A stretch of DNA of 64,000 nt from Hemerocallis citrina (taxonomy: Eukaryota > Streptophyta > Magnoliopsida > Asparagales > Asphodelaceae). The stretch is from assembly GCA_017893485.1 (NCBI GenBank), contig CM030364.1, positions 46,401,254 to 46,465,253 of the forward strand, in the 5' to 3' direction. A program made the position numbers and the translations under genes. The notes under the pieces are model-generated. The model searched no databases and was not told the origin of the DNA. It worked only from the letters and a program-made list of their open reading frames with translations. Below are positions 32,629 through 45,446 of the stretch, piece after piece. Numbering within the stretch: the first letter of the stretch is position 1; each line of letters opens with the position of its first letter.

Positions 32629-35600
32629 TGTAATGCCCCGAATTCCAAATAAGTCCGAATTCGAGATTTCACAGGATCTTTACTTCACTTCGTACAATTT
32701 TACAAGGAATTTAAAACTTTTCAACAACATCAGAGTTCTTTACATTTTGTTTACACAGAGGAAGAATAAAAAGATACAACATTGAAAATGAAATACAACT
32801 TATACAACTTTATCAATGTAAGTCGTCAACTGCATCATAACATCTTTACTTCTTCACAAAGTCCATTACCTGCATATCAAGCTGTGGGCACGTCAGTCAC
32901 TTACAACTGACGAAAATGTTATACCCGGCCATCATCTCTATGCCTTACATAAAACGATTTCATACTTTAACAAACCACAATTTGAATGAACAATAAAGTG
33001 TCAAAAATGATTATTCTAAACATGTAAGTGTATGCTATGCCTTAATGCCTAATGCACACATTTTATACTAGGATGATACTAATGTATACTTGTTCGGATT
33101 CTATGCATTCCATACTACGTAGGTCCGAGGACAAGGACCTACGTACTCCATAATAAAGGGTTCGATCCCTCGCCATGAAAACTACATAGTAATAAGACAA
33201 GCTTTGGAACATTCCACGAATATGGATCCCAGTCCCGGAGTCCACCGCTGACTGTTATAACAGATCCTTCATCGTGCGAATCATCCCGCAAGTGCCCCTC
33301 TAGCCCTTATATACGTATATGCATTGGATTATGGCAAACTATCCGCCCGACTACTCATGATCTCGGAGTCCACCGCTGATCAATCATCATAATCCCGGAT
33401 TTAAAAAAATAAAAGTCTGTCTCCCACGGAGCAACCATAATCTGGGAATCCACCGCTGACTGGGTCTATAGTCCTGGAGTCCACCGTTAGACTATATAGA
33501 GGCAACCCACTTATGTGCCTAATTCTTAAGTTAAAGACATGAATAAATTTCCAAACCTAGAATTAGTTTTACCTCCGTCCGGACTTAATCAACAAAATAC
33601 GAGATAGCTCCATGGTCCTATCTCAAAATATATCTCAACTCTTTTCAATTCAATAGTGCCGGTACCCGAGGTCTTACTAACTCTAAATTACAATTTTTTC
33701 ATATACAAGAATCCATGGGTACACATACCCTTCAATAAACATGTCTTAAACTTAGATATTTTCATCTTCAATTTATTCATAAATGATCAAAATCTTGTCA
33801 CTATTCATGAGCTATTTATTCATAATCTTTATAAGCAAGTAATTTCTTTCAAGAACACAACTTTATCACATGAAATTTTATTCACAAATTCAAGCTCATA
33901 TGATGTCTCAATTCACTTCGAGGTACGTCTTAAACAAAAATAAAAATGTAATCTCTTCAAGAAAACTCACTTCACAAATTAATACTTTGCTTTTCTTCAC
34001 TACAAAATTCTATTCTCAAAATTCCATTTCTTTTTATACTTCAAAATATACAAAAAAAAACTTTCTGATTATCTCTTAGAATTTCCCATTTCATTTTATA
34101 TCAATAATAAAGTTTATTTCAAAAGCTTTTCATACTAAAACTCCCACATATGAAGAAAAAGACTCAAAAAAATCAAAAGGGGTGCTCTGGGTTTCGAACC
34201 CATGATCTCTGAACACACGCAGCCAATGCTCAGACCCAGACCCGCTAGCCACTAAGTCCATGTAGACTTAGTGTTCTAAGTCTTCACCGAAAGCTTCATA
34301 AACACAGTCTTGGGTTTCGGATATTTTTAAAACAAAACAAAGAAACAATTTGGGCTTAACGAGACTGGAACCCAGGTCGGCAAGGAGACATCCCAACGCC
34401 AAGACACAGGGCCAAGTGCACCCATTGATATCAAATTACTTAGTAGGCTTTTATTCAAACTCTCTGTTATTCCATTATTTTAGAAAACTCGATTCTTCAC
34501 TTGATCTAGTCTTTTATTAGACTGAAATTTATTCGTATATACTGAGTTTACTGTCTAACAATGACTCACTGATTTATGATCCATATTTTAGAAAAATAAA
34601 AACTAACTTTCAAATAGTTTCTTCTTACTAATAAACATGAATTTCAATTTAATCAAAAGTAACACATATATATGTTTTATAAACAATCAAAGGAGTTCAA
34701 TAGTATCAAATTCACCTTTACAAAACTCATTTGCTTATCAAAAGAGGAATTCCCAACAATGGTTCATATAATCAACTATTTCTTTATTTATATATGTATA
34801 CTAGTGCATGGCAAAATAATCAATTATTTCTTTTCTCATTTACCAACTAACATGTTGTAATTTAATCTACTAATCATAACATGATTCACTACCATTCTCA
34901 CCACATCCAATAGCATCGATTGTTCTACTTTATCATATCAAAATATAATACTCATTTATTATTACTAGCATGCATAGTTCTAAAATTAGAAAGCATGAGA
35001 ACACCCACCTCTTATGGAGGTTGCAAATAAGGAAGAAGAGGTTACTTCTAACTCCTAACTCCAACCAAGCAATCCTAGCTCCTTCTTCTCTAGCAAGAAC
35101 TCCTCCAAGCACAAGAACACTCTTACTCTTTTTCTTTTTCTTTCTCTTATTTGATTTGCTTTTTGTTGTGAAAAAAAGGAGAGAACACTAGGGTATTTAT
35201 AGGACAAGTTGATGGTTCAACTTGCATAATTCTACATCTAATAAATTACTCTACTTAATTTACCAACTCTTCATTTCTTAACTCCCAAAACCCCCAACCT
35301 TTCACTACTCCACCTCTTTAATTCTCTAACTCCCACCTCTTCAATTCTCAACCCCCAACTCTCCACTCTCTCACCTCCTAAAACCCCCCCACCCGGATCC
35401 CACTCCATCTTCCAATCGACCAACTCAGGAAAAAAAGCCAACTCTTACATCATGTGTACATATATATATTTGACTATATATTTACATATAGATATATATA
35501 TTGTACAAATGACTATAGGTATATAGGTGTAGGAAGCATTGGAAAGGGGGACCATGCTGGATGGGAAATGTACTTTCGGGTGTGGTCAGAGCAAAAGAAA

Positions 35601-35639
35601 AAAGAAAGGAATTAAGTGTGCATAAGTGTAAACATAGGC

Positions 35640-35691
<52 letters not shown>

Positions 35692-36298
35692 GTAAAGATT
35701 TAGTTTAATTAAAATTATAATGTTTCATGAAAAAATAAAATAAATACACATACTTCAAATATTTATTTTTAAAAACGAATACGCTCAGATACACTCACCG
35801 AAATAAACACGTGCGTCGCAAGTAAAATATCAAAAATACGAAATTCGACGATATCAACAGAAAAATGTTAAACATAATAAAAATAAACATAAGAAAAATA
35901 TATTTATTAATTTTATATATTCCACGACGTAATTGTTACTTACGTAGAAAACATGTGCATTACACGTACAAAAGTATTTAGATCAAAATGCGAGAAAAAT
36001 GAATTTCCATTTTATAAAAAAGGATTTGAATACATAAAATAAAGTATTTAAACGTATACAAAATATTGCACGTAGCGGTGAAAACTCATCATCGATACGT
36101 GCATCAAAAACACGTAAAGAGCACGTAAAATGCAGAGATTGAAATTTAATATTTTTGTTGACTCAAAATAGAGTAAAAATCATAAGAAAAATGTATAAAT
36201 AGTCGGTAATTAAAATCCGTGATAAAAATACGTTACAAAATACACGTGCGTAACACACAAGGGCAAAATTGTCATTTCCAATTTTGCGGGGTGCTACA
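32629..36298 (-). mobile_element. Solo-LTR-like element (3.67 kb), chromovirus type, copy 1
   Basis: Plus-strand ends TGTAATGCCCCG and CGGGGTGCTACA are imperfect inverted repeats with TG..CA borders, and the 5-bp TSD AAACC lies at 32624-32628 and 36299-36303. A TATA box, CTATAAATACC on the minus strand, near 35188-35200, followed by a CT-rich leader, points to minus orientation. There is no internal LTR pair, PBS or pol. Long LTRs with TGTAACACCCC-type ends are known in Tekay/Del chromoviruses; the assignment is by termini only. It contains (TA)n at 35641-35686 and two tRNA-like patches (34190-34430). Confidence 0.7.
34185..34430 (-). other. Two tRNA-like (Pol III box) patches inside the solo LTR
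   Basis: On the minus strand TGGACTTAGTGG followed about 55 nt later by GGGTTCGAAACCC (near 34187-34200) fits A- and B-box consensus and is followed by CCCCTTTT. A second weaker pair with GGGTTCCAGTC is near 34365-34425. I do not see a complete cloverleaf, so these are SINE- or tRNA-derived remnants, not tRNA genes. Confidence 0.4.
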
Positions 36299-36303
36299 AA
36301 ACC

Positions 36304-36827
36304 TGCCACCGACGCTAAAATGGGAGAAAACACCCTGCCTCGCGATGCACGCTCGCTTGATCATGATCAAAGCACATGATTGCGCCATGTGTACAGGTAA
36401 ATATTAATTAACTAATTTAATTATTAATTTGAATTAGTTATTTAAAAAATCCGAAAAAATTAATTAAAAATCGAAAAAAATTAATTAAAAATTCTAACAA
36501 TAATTATTAATTCAGTAAATATTTCTAAGTTTCTGAAAATATAATTATTAAATTAGAATAGTTAATTAAAATTTTCAAAAATTAATTATTTAAATTGAGA
36601 AATTGAATAAAGAATTCAAAAAATGATTAAAAATTTGGAAAAATTCAGAAAAAATCTGGAAAAATCACAAAAAATTCAGGGTTTTTTACAACCTCAAAAA
36701 AGACACCGTTACACTTTGAGCAAGATCCAAACTTCCCCTAGAACTCCGATAAATTTTATTAGCCATTGAAAACGGACAAACTACTCCTCAAAGGCTGTGA
36801 AGCACAGTCTTTAGGAGTGGGGGCTTG
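36304..36827 (+). other. 3' internal part and polypurine tract of the old gag-only element
   Basis: 36304-36410 matches the GC-rich end of the low-complexity region in the young element (57330-57435). 36410-36690 is AAAAATT-rich. The element's polypurine-like GGAGTGGGGGC precedes the 3' LTR at about 36814-36824. Confidence 0.65.
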
Positions 36828-39800
36828 TGATATGGCTAAAAATAGAACCAAATCGAGACCGTTCAAATCGGGCACGAATTTTAAAGCTCTCTGGGGTAAA
36901 ACGGTAATTTTACCTACAAATGGGTCTGAAATGGGAAATGGGTATTTCTTCAAATCCCAATAACCCAAGAACGGATATGTCCTATTGGGTATGGGTGGTA
37001 ACCTTATCACGCCCCGCTTCCCGGAATACGGGAACACAGGCACGTAACTGAGGCCCAGCGAATGATATAAGTACGCCAACTCATATCATCCATAAGCTGT
37101 ACCAGCCTTAACTCAACAATATAAGAAAAATGAATCACAACCACGCAGAAAAACATAATCACATAAACGATAATGAAATTCAATAACCAAATCTGAAATA
37201 CAAGAACTTACCAAATAGCTCGATAGGCTCCAGCTCCAATCGTAGAGAACTGCTCACCAATGCCTTCTGAAAATTCTTCTTGTACACCTGTTACTTGTTC
37301 ATCTAAAAAGAAAGAATAATCTGTCCTTAGAGCAAGTCATGGACATGCAAGTGGAGAAACAGTGAAACAATGGAAATAGTGGTATAGCAATGAATTCAAA
37401 TAAACAATGAAGTCGATAGAATTGAACAGTGTAAAAGAGATATACATTAAATATGATTCACCACAATAACGATAAACAATACCAATAATGACAATAATAA
37501 TGAGAACACTGTTCATTATGATAACAATATGCAATGATGATGTGAGGAGAGCCTTAAGCTAATTATTCATTCTTTTATCCTAGCTAATGCACGTACTATT
37601 GCATCCCATACTACAGGTTCCATGCATACAATCAATTTCGTTTAGATCAAGGTGGTAGATTCTATAGATCATGTACCCGGGAACATTATTCAATAATGAC
37701 CGATAATCGAATCAATCGAGATACTGAAGTCAGTAATCTGCAATTAACCGATGACCGATATAACCAATAACCAATAACCAATATCCGATATACCGATAGT
37801 TAGGGAAACACGGGCCCCTCTTCCGAGTACAGTCACTATGTCATCAACTACCCTAATCAACCCTTAACCCCGGCTTGCTTTACTTTCTTTACTCAATTAT
37901 CATACAATAATGCAATTAATAAGGGATGCTAGAGAAGGTATCAAAACAATCCTAAGATCATGCAATACACTATATATAATTAAATACACTAAATATAACA
38001 TTATAAACACAATTGTACATTATAAAATATAGAATCCCAATTCTGGACAGCAGTAGGTTGCTGTACCAAAATCAGTATTTCCGTTGCTACAGGATAGCAA
38101 CTGTGGATCCGTCAGGTGGTCTAGAAACTAGACTCCCACCCGGTTCCAACGCATACTTAAAGTCTATATTCCGACGACGGTAGCTAAGTGAAATTCAGTG
38201 ATCTTTATAGGTTTTAGTTTCTGGCTGGGTGTAGATGTGGACTAATTTTAATTATAAAGGCAGTAAATAAATATTATAAAAATCAGTAAAAATACTTTTT
38301 AACACCCTAAACATGTTATTTACAATTCTGGAATTTATCTTAGCCATATATGATTAATAGTTCACTTAATTCATTAGCCTAAGTTGTTATGTACGTGAAT
38401 CTGGAATTTCAGCGCAGCTGTGGTAAAAGGTTCATAACTGGAGCAGTATAACTCCGAATTCGAAAGTTTTGGTGTCTATCGACATCTAGACAGATAGAGC
38501 TACGATTTACTTTCAGAGAGTTTCTGATTTTAATGAAGTTTTCTAGGTCTAAACAGCACGTTAAGATTCAGATTAGCGTAATTTTCTGAATAATCTATAT
38601 GTTCATTTTAAGTAAAATGGTAAAAATAAGATTTAATAATAGTAAATTGGAGTTTAATTAATCTTAATCGCAGCGAATCAACCTTAGGTGAACATGGTAT
38701 TAATATAGGTGATGTCCAACATTCTAATAATTACAATTCAACAATTTAGCAAAACAATCACATTAACGATCAACAAATTTCTACAATCTACTATAGCTAT
38801 TTGTCATTTAATTTCATGATATGAAATGTGTTTACAATTCCCTATTTTTATAATCAATAACTATAACTATATAGTGTATGAACATCTCTATACTTTAGAG
38901 GCAAAAAGATGGCACGATGTTGAGACTACCACTTGGATTCGCTCGTGTAAATCTGTGGCATCTCGACGATTGATACAATAATATTTTACGATTTTTAAAT
39001 AAGATCCACTTGCGGAATTTCAACAATAATTATCGAATACGATACAAAAATATTCGATAGAAATGACTTGCCTTTAGGACGACGTTAGATCTGATATATT
39101 GAGAATAAGGGGATCGAAATCCCGGCGACACGGCGACGAGCAAACGATCACCGTAATCACGCTCGGGCACGGATCTCGATGATGATCAAGATCAAGAGGA
39201 AGATCCAGTGAATCCAACGGTCGAGATCGGAAATAAAACATATGAGAATTAGAAGGGAACCAAAATATACCATGATTGATAATTGATGAATGAATACAAA
39301 AGTAGATCAAATGTTTACTCACCAAGCAAAGGACGAACGAGACGATCCAAGGCCAAGATCAAGTTGATCAACCAATCGATGGCCGAGATCGAAGATCAAG
39401 ATCCAGATCAAGATGATGATGATGATCTTATCAAATCGGGAGGAGATCGAGCGGTCCAGGATCATTTGATGGTGATCCGATCGAATGGTTGATATTGATC
39501 CATGCACTGTTGGTGGAAGCACACAAGGATAACGGCAGCCATGAGGAATGGTGTGTGTGCAACACAACGGGAGGGGACGACGGCGGCCAGGGGAAGCGGC
39601 ACCGGCAACGGAGGGGTCGCGATCTACTGGCGTCTCTACAGGTGGAGGGCAGTGGACAATGGCCATGGCGGCGAGCGGCGATCAGGAGGGTGTTGTCGTT
39701 GGTTGCTGCGGCATCGGAGACTGCAGGCAAAGGGGCGCAGCACGGTTGGCGACTGGTTGCTGTCGCTGGCACTGTGGCGTCGCACTGTAGTCGCGGGCGT

Positions 39801-41004
39801 AGGGAGGCAGCGACGGGAACTGGGGGGATTCCGAGGGTGGTCGCGACTCTGGTGGGTGCTGGCTGGCGCTGGCTGCGGCGTCTTGGCGTGCTGAGATGGA
39901 CGGGAGAAAGAGGGGGAGGCTGCCGAAAGACGTGAGGCTGGGAGTTGAGGAAGGAGATGGAGGAAGACGAACGGTTTGGTGGGAGAGATATGGGAAGAGG
40001 AAGATGAATAGGTGTGTTGCGGCTAGGGTAGTAGAATAGGTCATCAGGATTAGGGTTTTAATTAAATGGGTAGGTTTTTAGTAGGGTATTTATATAGTGA
40101 GTTATTGGGTTTGGGTAATAGGGTAGGATCCAATAGGAACTCATAGGACTTGGGTTTTGTTAATGGGTTGGGGAATTTAGAATGGGTATTAAAATCTAAC
40201 AGATAAGACCCAATAGAGTAGATAAAATAATAAATGACAATTAGGATTATACAACAAAATATATTTGTACCACAATATGGAAATTATCCGAAATGACTAC
40301 AAATACAATTTACGATAGAAATATATTTTTTTAAAAAAATTTAAAAGTCAAGGGTAATAATATTAATAGTAAAATACCAATAATAATATTGATAACATGA
40401 ATAGACAATAAAGTTGGAATATACTATTTTTCGGAGAAATTATAATTTCAAGTTCGAAAAGATTTTAAGTGGAAGGTTCAATTCGCGCTTAAAATAATAA
40501 CAAACTTATAAATAATTAAAATACAAAAATATTCAGAAAATATGTATTTCGGGAAACAGGGGTTACAAACCTATTACAAACCAGCCTAGGTCATTTAAAG
40601 AGTAATTCAAATTCATGGTTATTTCTAAGAGACGGTTTAAACCAAATATCTTATCATGAAATGATTTAAACTCTATATCTTAACCAAAAACACCTGGACA
40701 TAGAGATAAATGATTATCTCTAAACTATCTTTAAAGGAGACTATAAATATCCCTCTTCCCCCACCGTACAAAGGTAATCAATATTTTTCCACATAAATGC
40801 TCTTTCATAATCTTCCTGATTACTGACTTGAGCGTCGGAGGGTTGGTTGCCGGGATTCATCCCGGTGTATCGAACTTTTTGCAGATCAATGGCAGCGGCA
40901 AGGAACAGTCAAACGCCGGTGAAAGTCCACTGGTTTGCCTTTATTGTTTCCAAAAGAATCTACAAATACATCTGTTTGCTCCCATACCATAATCAGCAGA
41001 AATA
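36828..41004 (+). repeat. 3' LTR of the old gag-only element, split by a solo-LTR-like insertion
   Basis: Left part 36828-37004 and right part 40573-41004; together they align with the 5' LTR at 27543-28150. The split point carries the AACCT duplication of the inserted element. Confidence 0.8.
37005..40567 (-). mobile_element. Solo-LTR-like element (3.56 kb), copy 2, inside the 3' LTR
   Basis: Ends TATCACGCCCCG (first G mutated) and GGGGTTACA, 5-bp TSD AACCT at 37000-37004 and 40568-40572. A minus-strand TATA box, CTATATAAATACCC, near 40085-40100 sits above a GC-rich block at 39470-39940 that is open in several frames (Gly/Arg- and Ser/Pro-rich). It shares a 'CATCCCATACTAC' motif (37603) with the copy at 58834 (59487); no pol. 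The upstream part on the minus strand (40100-40560) is AT-rich, as expected of U3. Confidence 0.68.
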
Positions 41005-41398
41005 GTTACTTAGCTATATAATAAGTGAAAGTATTTGACAGGCTAACTAAACAAGTGAAAGTTAACATTTGGCAACCAACAATATAAGCGAAATTGTTTA
41101 CTGTTTATTTATATTGTGTGAATTGCACACCCTAAAAATCTAGCTGTATTTTGAAATGATTGAAGTTTTCCTCACTCTTCATCCTTTCCTTTTATTTACA
41201 TTAGAATTGATTAGCTGCAAACTAGAAAACAACAAGCTACTTCCTCAATCTTCATGCTTTATGAGAAAATTATAAAGCATACAGGCCTACTTTTTGTGTG
41301 TAGCAATGAAGCTTAATGGAATAATTCAAGCAAGTTTTGTGTCTATACAAAGGTGCAATGAACCATGCTTACTATCTTAATATATATATATATATATA

Positions 41399-43660
41399 CT
41401 AGGTTTGCCCGTTGGCATGTGCCTACGACACGTCTTCGGAATGGTGCACCTTATTTGATCATATAAAATAGTTTTGGAGGTCGAGCAAATTAATTGAAGT
41501 AGCAAACATATTATATGAGAAGCTTTTGGGGTCCAGCAAAAAACATATGATATGATTTTTTTGAACTATTTTTAAAGCTTTTAAATTTTTAATTTTTTAA
41601 GTTTTTAAATTTTTTATTTTTTAAAAATCATAAAAAAATTTATTTTCTTAATTTTTTGAATAGAAGACAGAGGGAGAGAGAGAGAAAATAAATAAATAAA
41701 TAAATAAATAAATATAGGAGTTGTTTTGGGTGGGGGATTTGAATTTGAGTTTTGGAGGGAACTTTTGAGGGAAAAATATGTTTTGTGAGGTTAGATCTGG
41801 GTCTTTGATTTTTGAAGGGATTGAAGGAGAACCATTTGATTGCTTTCTTTGTGTTTTATTATATAGATTTTTGAATTATTTTTTGAAGTTTTTAAATTTT
41901 AAATTTTTTTAGTTTTTTAATTTTTAATTTTTAATTTTTTTTTTGAATTATTTTTAAAGTTTTTAAATTTGAAAATTTTAAATTTTTTAGCTATTTAATT
42001 TTTTATTTTTTTAAAAAAAATTTAAAATTTTTATTTTCTTAATTTTTTGAATAGAAAGGGGAGGGAAAGAGAGAGAGAAAAAATTAAATAAATATAGGAG
42101 TTATTTTGGATGGGGGATTTGAATTTGAGTTTTGGGGGAAAACTTTTGGAAGGAAAAATATGTTTTGTGAGGTTAGATCTGGACCTTTGATTTTTGAGGG
42201 GATTGAAGGAGAGCCACTTGATAGCTTTCTTTGTGTTTTATTATATAGATTTTTGAATTATTTTTAAAGTTTTTAAATTTAATTTTTTTTTAGTTTTTTA
42301 ATTTTAATTTTTTTAAAATTTTAAAAATATTTTTAGAAGAAGAGGGAGGGAAAGAGAGAGAAAAAGAAATAAATAAATATAGGAGTTGTTTTGGGTGAGG
42401 AATTTGAATTTGAGTTTTGGGGGGAAACTTTTGAGATATTTTTTTGTGTTTTATTATATAGATTTTTGAATTACTTTTAAAGTTTTTAAATTTTTTTTAG
42501 TTTTTTAGATTTTAATTTTTAAAAAAATTTAAAATTTTTATTTTTTATATTTTTTTAGTAGAAGAGGGAGGGAAAGAGAGAGAATAAATAAATAAATAAA
42601 TATAGGAGTTGTTTTGGGTGAGGAATTTGAATTTGAGTTTTGGGGGAAAACTTTTGAGAGGAAAAATATGTTTTGTGAGGTTAGATCTGGACCTTTGATT
42701 TTTGAGGGAATTAAAGGAGAGCCACTTGATAGCTTTCTTTGTGTTTTATTATATAGATAGATTTTTGAATTATTTTTAAAGTTTTTAAATTTTAAATTTT
42801 AAATTTTTTTAGTTTTTTAATTTTTAATTTTTAATTTTTTTTTGTATTATTTTTAAAGTTTTTAAATTTGAAAATTTTAAATTTTTTAGCTTTTTAATTT
42901 TTAATTTTAAAAAAAAAAATTAAAATTTTTATTTTCTTAATTTTTGAATAGAAAAGGGAAGGAAAGAGAGAGAGAAAAAATTAAATAAATATAGGAGTTG
43001 TTTTGGATGGGGGATTTGAATTTGAGTTTTGGGGGAAAACTTTTAGAAGGGAAAATATGTTTTGTAAGGTTAGATCTGGACCTTTGATTTTTGAGGGGAT
43101 TGAAGGAGAGCCACTTGGTAGCTTTCTTTGTGTTTTATTATATAGATTTTTGAATTATTTTTAAAGTTTTTAAAATTTAATTTTTTTTTAGTTTTTTAAT
43201 TTTTAATTTTTTTAAAATTTTAAAAATATTTTTAGAAGAAGAGGGAGGGAAAGAGAGAGAAAAAGAAATAAATAAATATACGAGTTGTTTTGGGTGAGGA
43301 ATTTGAATTTGAGTTTTGGGGGGAAACTTTTGGGATATTTTTTTGTGTTTTATTATATAGATTTTTGAATTACTTTTAAAGTTTTTTAATTTTAAATTTT
43401 TTTTAGTTTTTAAATTTTTTATTTTAAAAAAAATTTTAAAATTTTTATTTTTTAATTTTTTTTAGTAGAAGAGGGAGGGAAAGAGAGAGAAAAAATAAAT
43501 AAATAAATATAGGAGTTGTTTTGGGTGAGGAATTTGAATTTGAGTTTTGGGCGGAAACTTTTGAGAGGGAAAATATGTTTTGTGAGGTTAGATCTGGACC
43601 TTTGATTTTTGAGGGAATTAAAGGAGAGCCACTTGATAGCTTTCTTTGTGTTTTATTATA
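41399..43660 (-). mobile_element. Helitron with seven tandem 5' termini (higher-order array)
   Basis: The minus-strand 3' end is GTCGTAGGCAC..CTAG (CTAG at 41399-41402, host A41398). Its 5' terminus, minus-strand TCTATATAATAAAACAC followed by AAAGAAAGCTATCAAGTGG, occurs seven times, with boundaries near 41866, 42249, 42462, 42760, 43145, 43361 and 43660. Spacings after the first are about 383, 213, 298, 385, 216 and 299 bp, a trimer repeated twice (period about 895-900 bp). Each segment contains a (GGGAAAGAGAGAG)-(AAATA)n block and a GGATTTGAATTTGAG block. No coding sequence. Confidence 0.75.
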
Positions 43661-43664
43661 TATA

Positions 43665-44239
43665 CTAGATTTGCCCGTGGACACGTGCCTACGGCACGTC
43701 ATCGGAACGATACAACATACGAAAAGCCATGTAAATAGTAAAACAACAATTATGTAGTTCAAGTTTGAATAGTATGACAATAATTAATTGTAAATAAAAG
43801 TCCATGTTTCTATTAGTATATGTTGAAAAATAATTATAAATGAGGGTGTAAAATTCAACTTCTTAGAACTTTAAGGGTGGAAAATGATGAAATTTAACTG
43901 TTGAAAAGATATTTGCTATTTTCAGTATAACATGTGCAATAAAAAAATATAAAAATTTTGAAAATTTTGCAAACCTGAAATCTTAAAATCTAAATTTCTA
44001 AGTAAGTTAAAAAAGAATGGGAGAGAGAGAAAGGGAGAGAGAGAAAGAGAGAAATATGAAAAAGTGAAGAGAGAAAAGAGAGATAGTAATAAAGTAATGA
44101 GTTTTTTAATTTTGGGGGAAAAATTTAATTTTGGGGTTTGAAATTTTGAGCGGAAAAATATGTTTTGTGAGAATCAATCTAGCCCATTAGTTTTAGGGGA
44201 GATTGAATGAGAGCCACTTGATAGCTTTCTTTGTAAATT

Positions 44240-44240
<1 letters not shown>
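43665..44240 (-). mobile_element. Single-unit Helitron next to the array
   Basis: 3' end on the minus strand with hairpin GTGCCGTAGGCAC and CTAG at 43665-43668. The 5' end near 44240 (TATATAATAAATTTACAAAGAAAGC on the minus strand, shown in parts) merges into an (AT)n tract. A relative of the array unit, with its own diverged AGAGAGAGAAAG block at 44020-44060. Confidence 0.68.

Positions 44241-44244
<4 letters not shown>

Positions 44245-44313
<69 letters not shown>
44245..44313. repeat. (AT)n microsatellite
   Basis: About 35 uninterrupted TA/AT dinucleotides. Comparable tracts: 35641-35686, 44479-44510, 47669-47729, 47848-47920 and 50883-50908. Confidence 0.95.
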
Positions 44314-44316
<3 letters not shown>

Positions 44317-44473
44317 GATAGTAAGCATGGTTCATTGCACCTTTGTATAGACACAAAACTTGCTTGAACTATTCCATTAAGCTTCAATGCTACACACAAA
44401 AGTAGGCCTGTATGCTTTATAATTTTGTTCAATTTGTGTCTATACAAAGGTGCAATGAACCATGCTTACTATC

Positions 44474-44511
<38 letters not shown>

Positions 44512-44512
<1 letters not shown>

Positions 44513-45446
44513 AAGTGCAAATTGAACATCCACTCCCTCAACTGCATAGGCATTAAGTCCTAATCTACAAAATTGAAACTGAAAAAAAAAACCTTAACAA
44601 ATGAAGATGAGATCATTAAAAAAGTATTAATTTTGAAATTTTTGTTTGAGACTCACAAGATACTTCTACAACAATCATGTCGCTAAACACTCATCCTCTC
44701 TCTCACCTACACTAACAACAACACATCATTTCAACTTGGAATGTTGAAACCAAGTAAAATCTTACTTTACGGTCTTTACACATTCATCAAATTTTGGATA
44801 AAAACTAAAATTTATCTCCAAAAATGCTTCCTTTTAGCAAAAAGTCATTCATAGCCATATCACATTTTCTCCTCCTTACCTTATATTCATTGAAACAAAA
44901 CATAAAACACTACCAGTGCAAAAAAACATACAGAACAAACTCCACATCCTAAACCTCTTAACCTAAAAAGATCATTGATTTATCTCAATCTGAGACGGTG
45001 AGGATGACTGGATGAGAGTTGAGGAAGCAGCGATTTGAGGAGGAGAATTTGAGGCTAAGAGTTGAGGAGATGTCGAATTAAGAAGCGAATGGAGATGACG
45101 ACGAAGATGAAGATGAAGGAGAAAATTTGATTTGGGGAAAAGAGGTGAAAAATTCTAATCTACCAAATTTCCACTGAAAAAAGCTAAAATGAAGATGAGG
45201 TCATGAAAAATAAAAGCATTAATTTGAAACCCTAGCTTGAGAGACAAAGAGAGTTACCTTCTTATTTGGGGAAAAGACATGAGAATTGATGATGGTTTTA
45301 CTGGTTATAAGATGGTGACATCGTTGGAGAAGATGGGAGGGGAGGTGATGAGGTTTTAACAGCCGGTGATCATGGCTTCTTCGTCGTTCAGGTTTGAGCT
45401 CTGGTTTTTGTGTTGTGAAGAAGAACAGCAGTAGGGAAAATGGAAA
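44512..45446. other. No gene recognised
   Basis: AT-rich with a GA-rich stretch at 44995-45135 that contains GAAGATGAAGATGAAGG runs. No convincing coding frame. It ends at the next Helitron. Confidence 0.45.

Larger units (their letters stand above)
27543..41004 (+). mobile_element. Gag-only Ty3/Gypsy-type LTR element, old, with nested insertions
   Basis: 5' LTR 27543 to about 28150, 3' LTR 36828-41004 (interrupted), TSD GTTAC at 27538-27542 and 41005-41009. The leader TGCGCCGTCTGTGGGAAA after the 5' LTR is the primer-binding region. Inside: broken gag, tandem-repeat blocks, Pro/Ser-rich low-complexity DNA, an AT-rich tail, and a polypurine GGAGTGGGGGC before the 3' LTR. No protease, RT, RNase H or integrase is visible. 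The same architecture occurs at 50909-58495. Two solo-LTR-like elements (32629-36298 and 37005-40567) were inserted later. Best described as a TR-GAG-type non-autonomous element. Confidence 0.85.
41265..44480. repeat. Inverted duplication flanking a Helitron array
   Basis: A segment of about 115 bp at 41265-41384 is repeated inverted at 44311-44425, and its distal part again in direct orientation at 44435-44480. (AT)n tracts border each copy (41381-41398, 44245-44313, 44479-44510). Confidence 0.8.

Noticed and set aside
39431..40044. Several overlapping frames in a GC-rich block at 39430-40045
   Set aside because: Three or more frames on both strands are open at once, a sign of composition bias inside the solo-LTR-like element; none shows a known domain.
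44174..44356. Frame with a long Ile-Tyr run (also at 47744-47986 and 50779-50997)
   Set aside because: Translation of (AT)n microsatellites.
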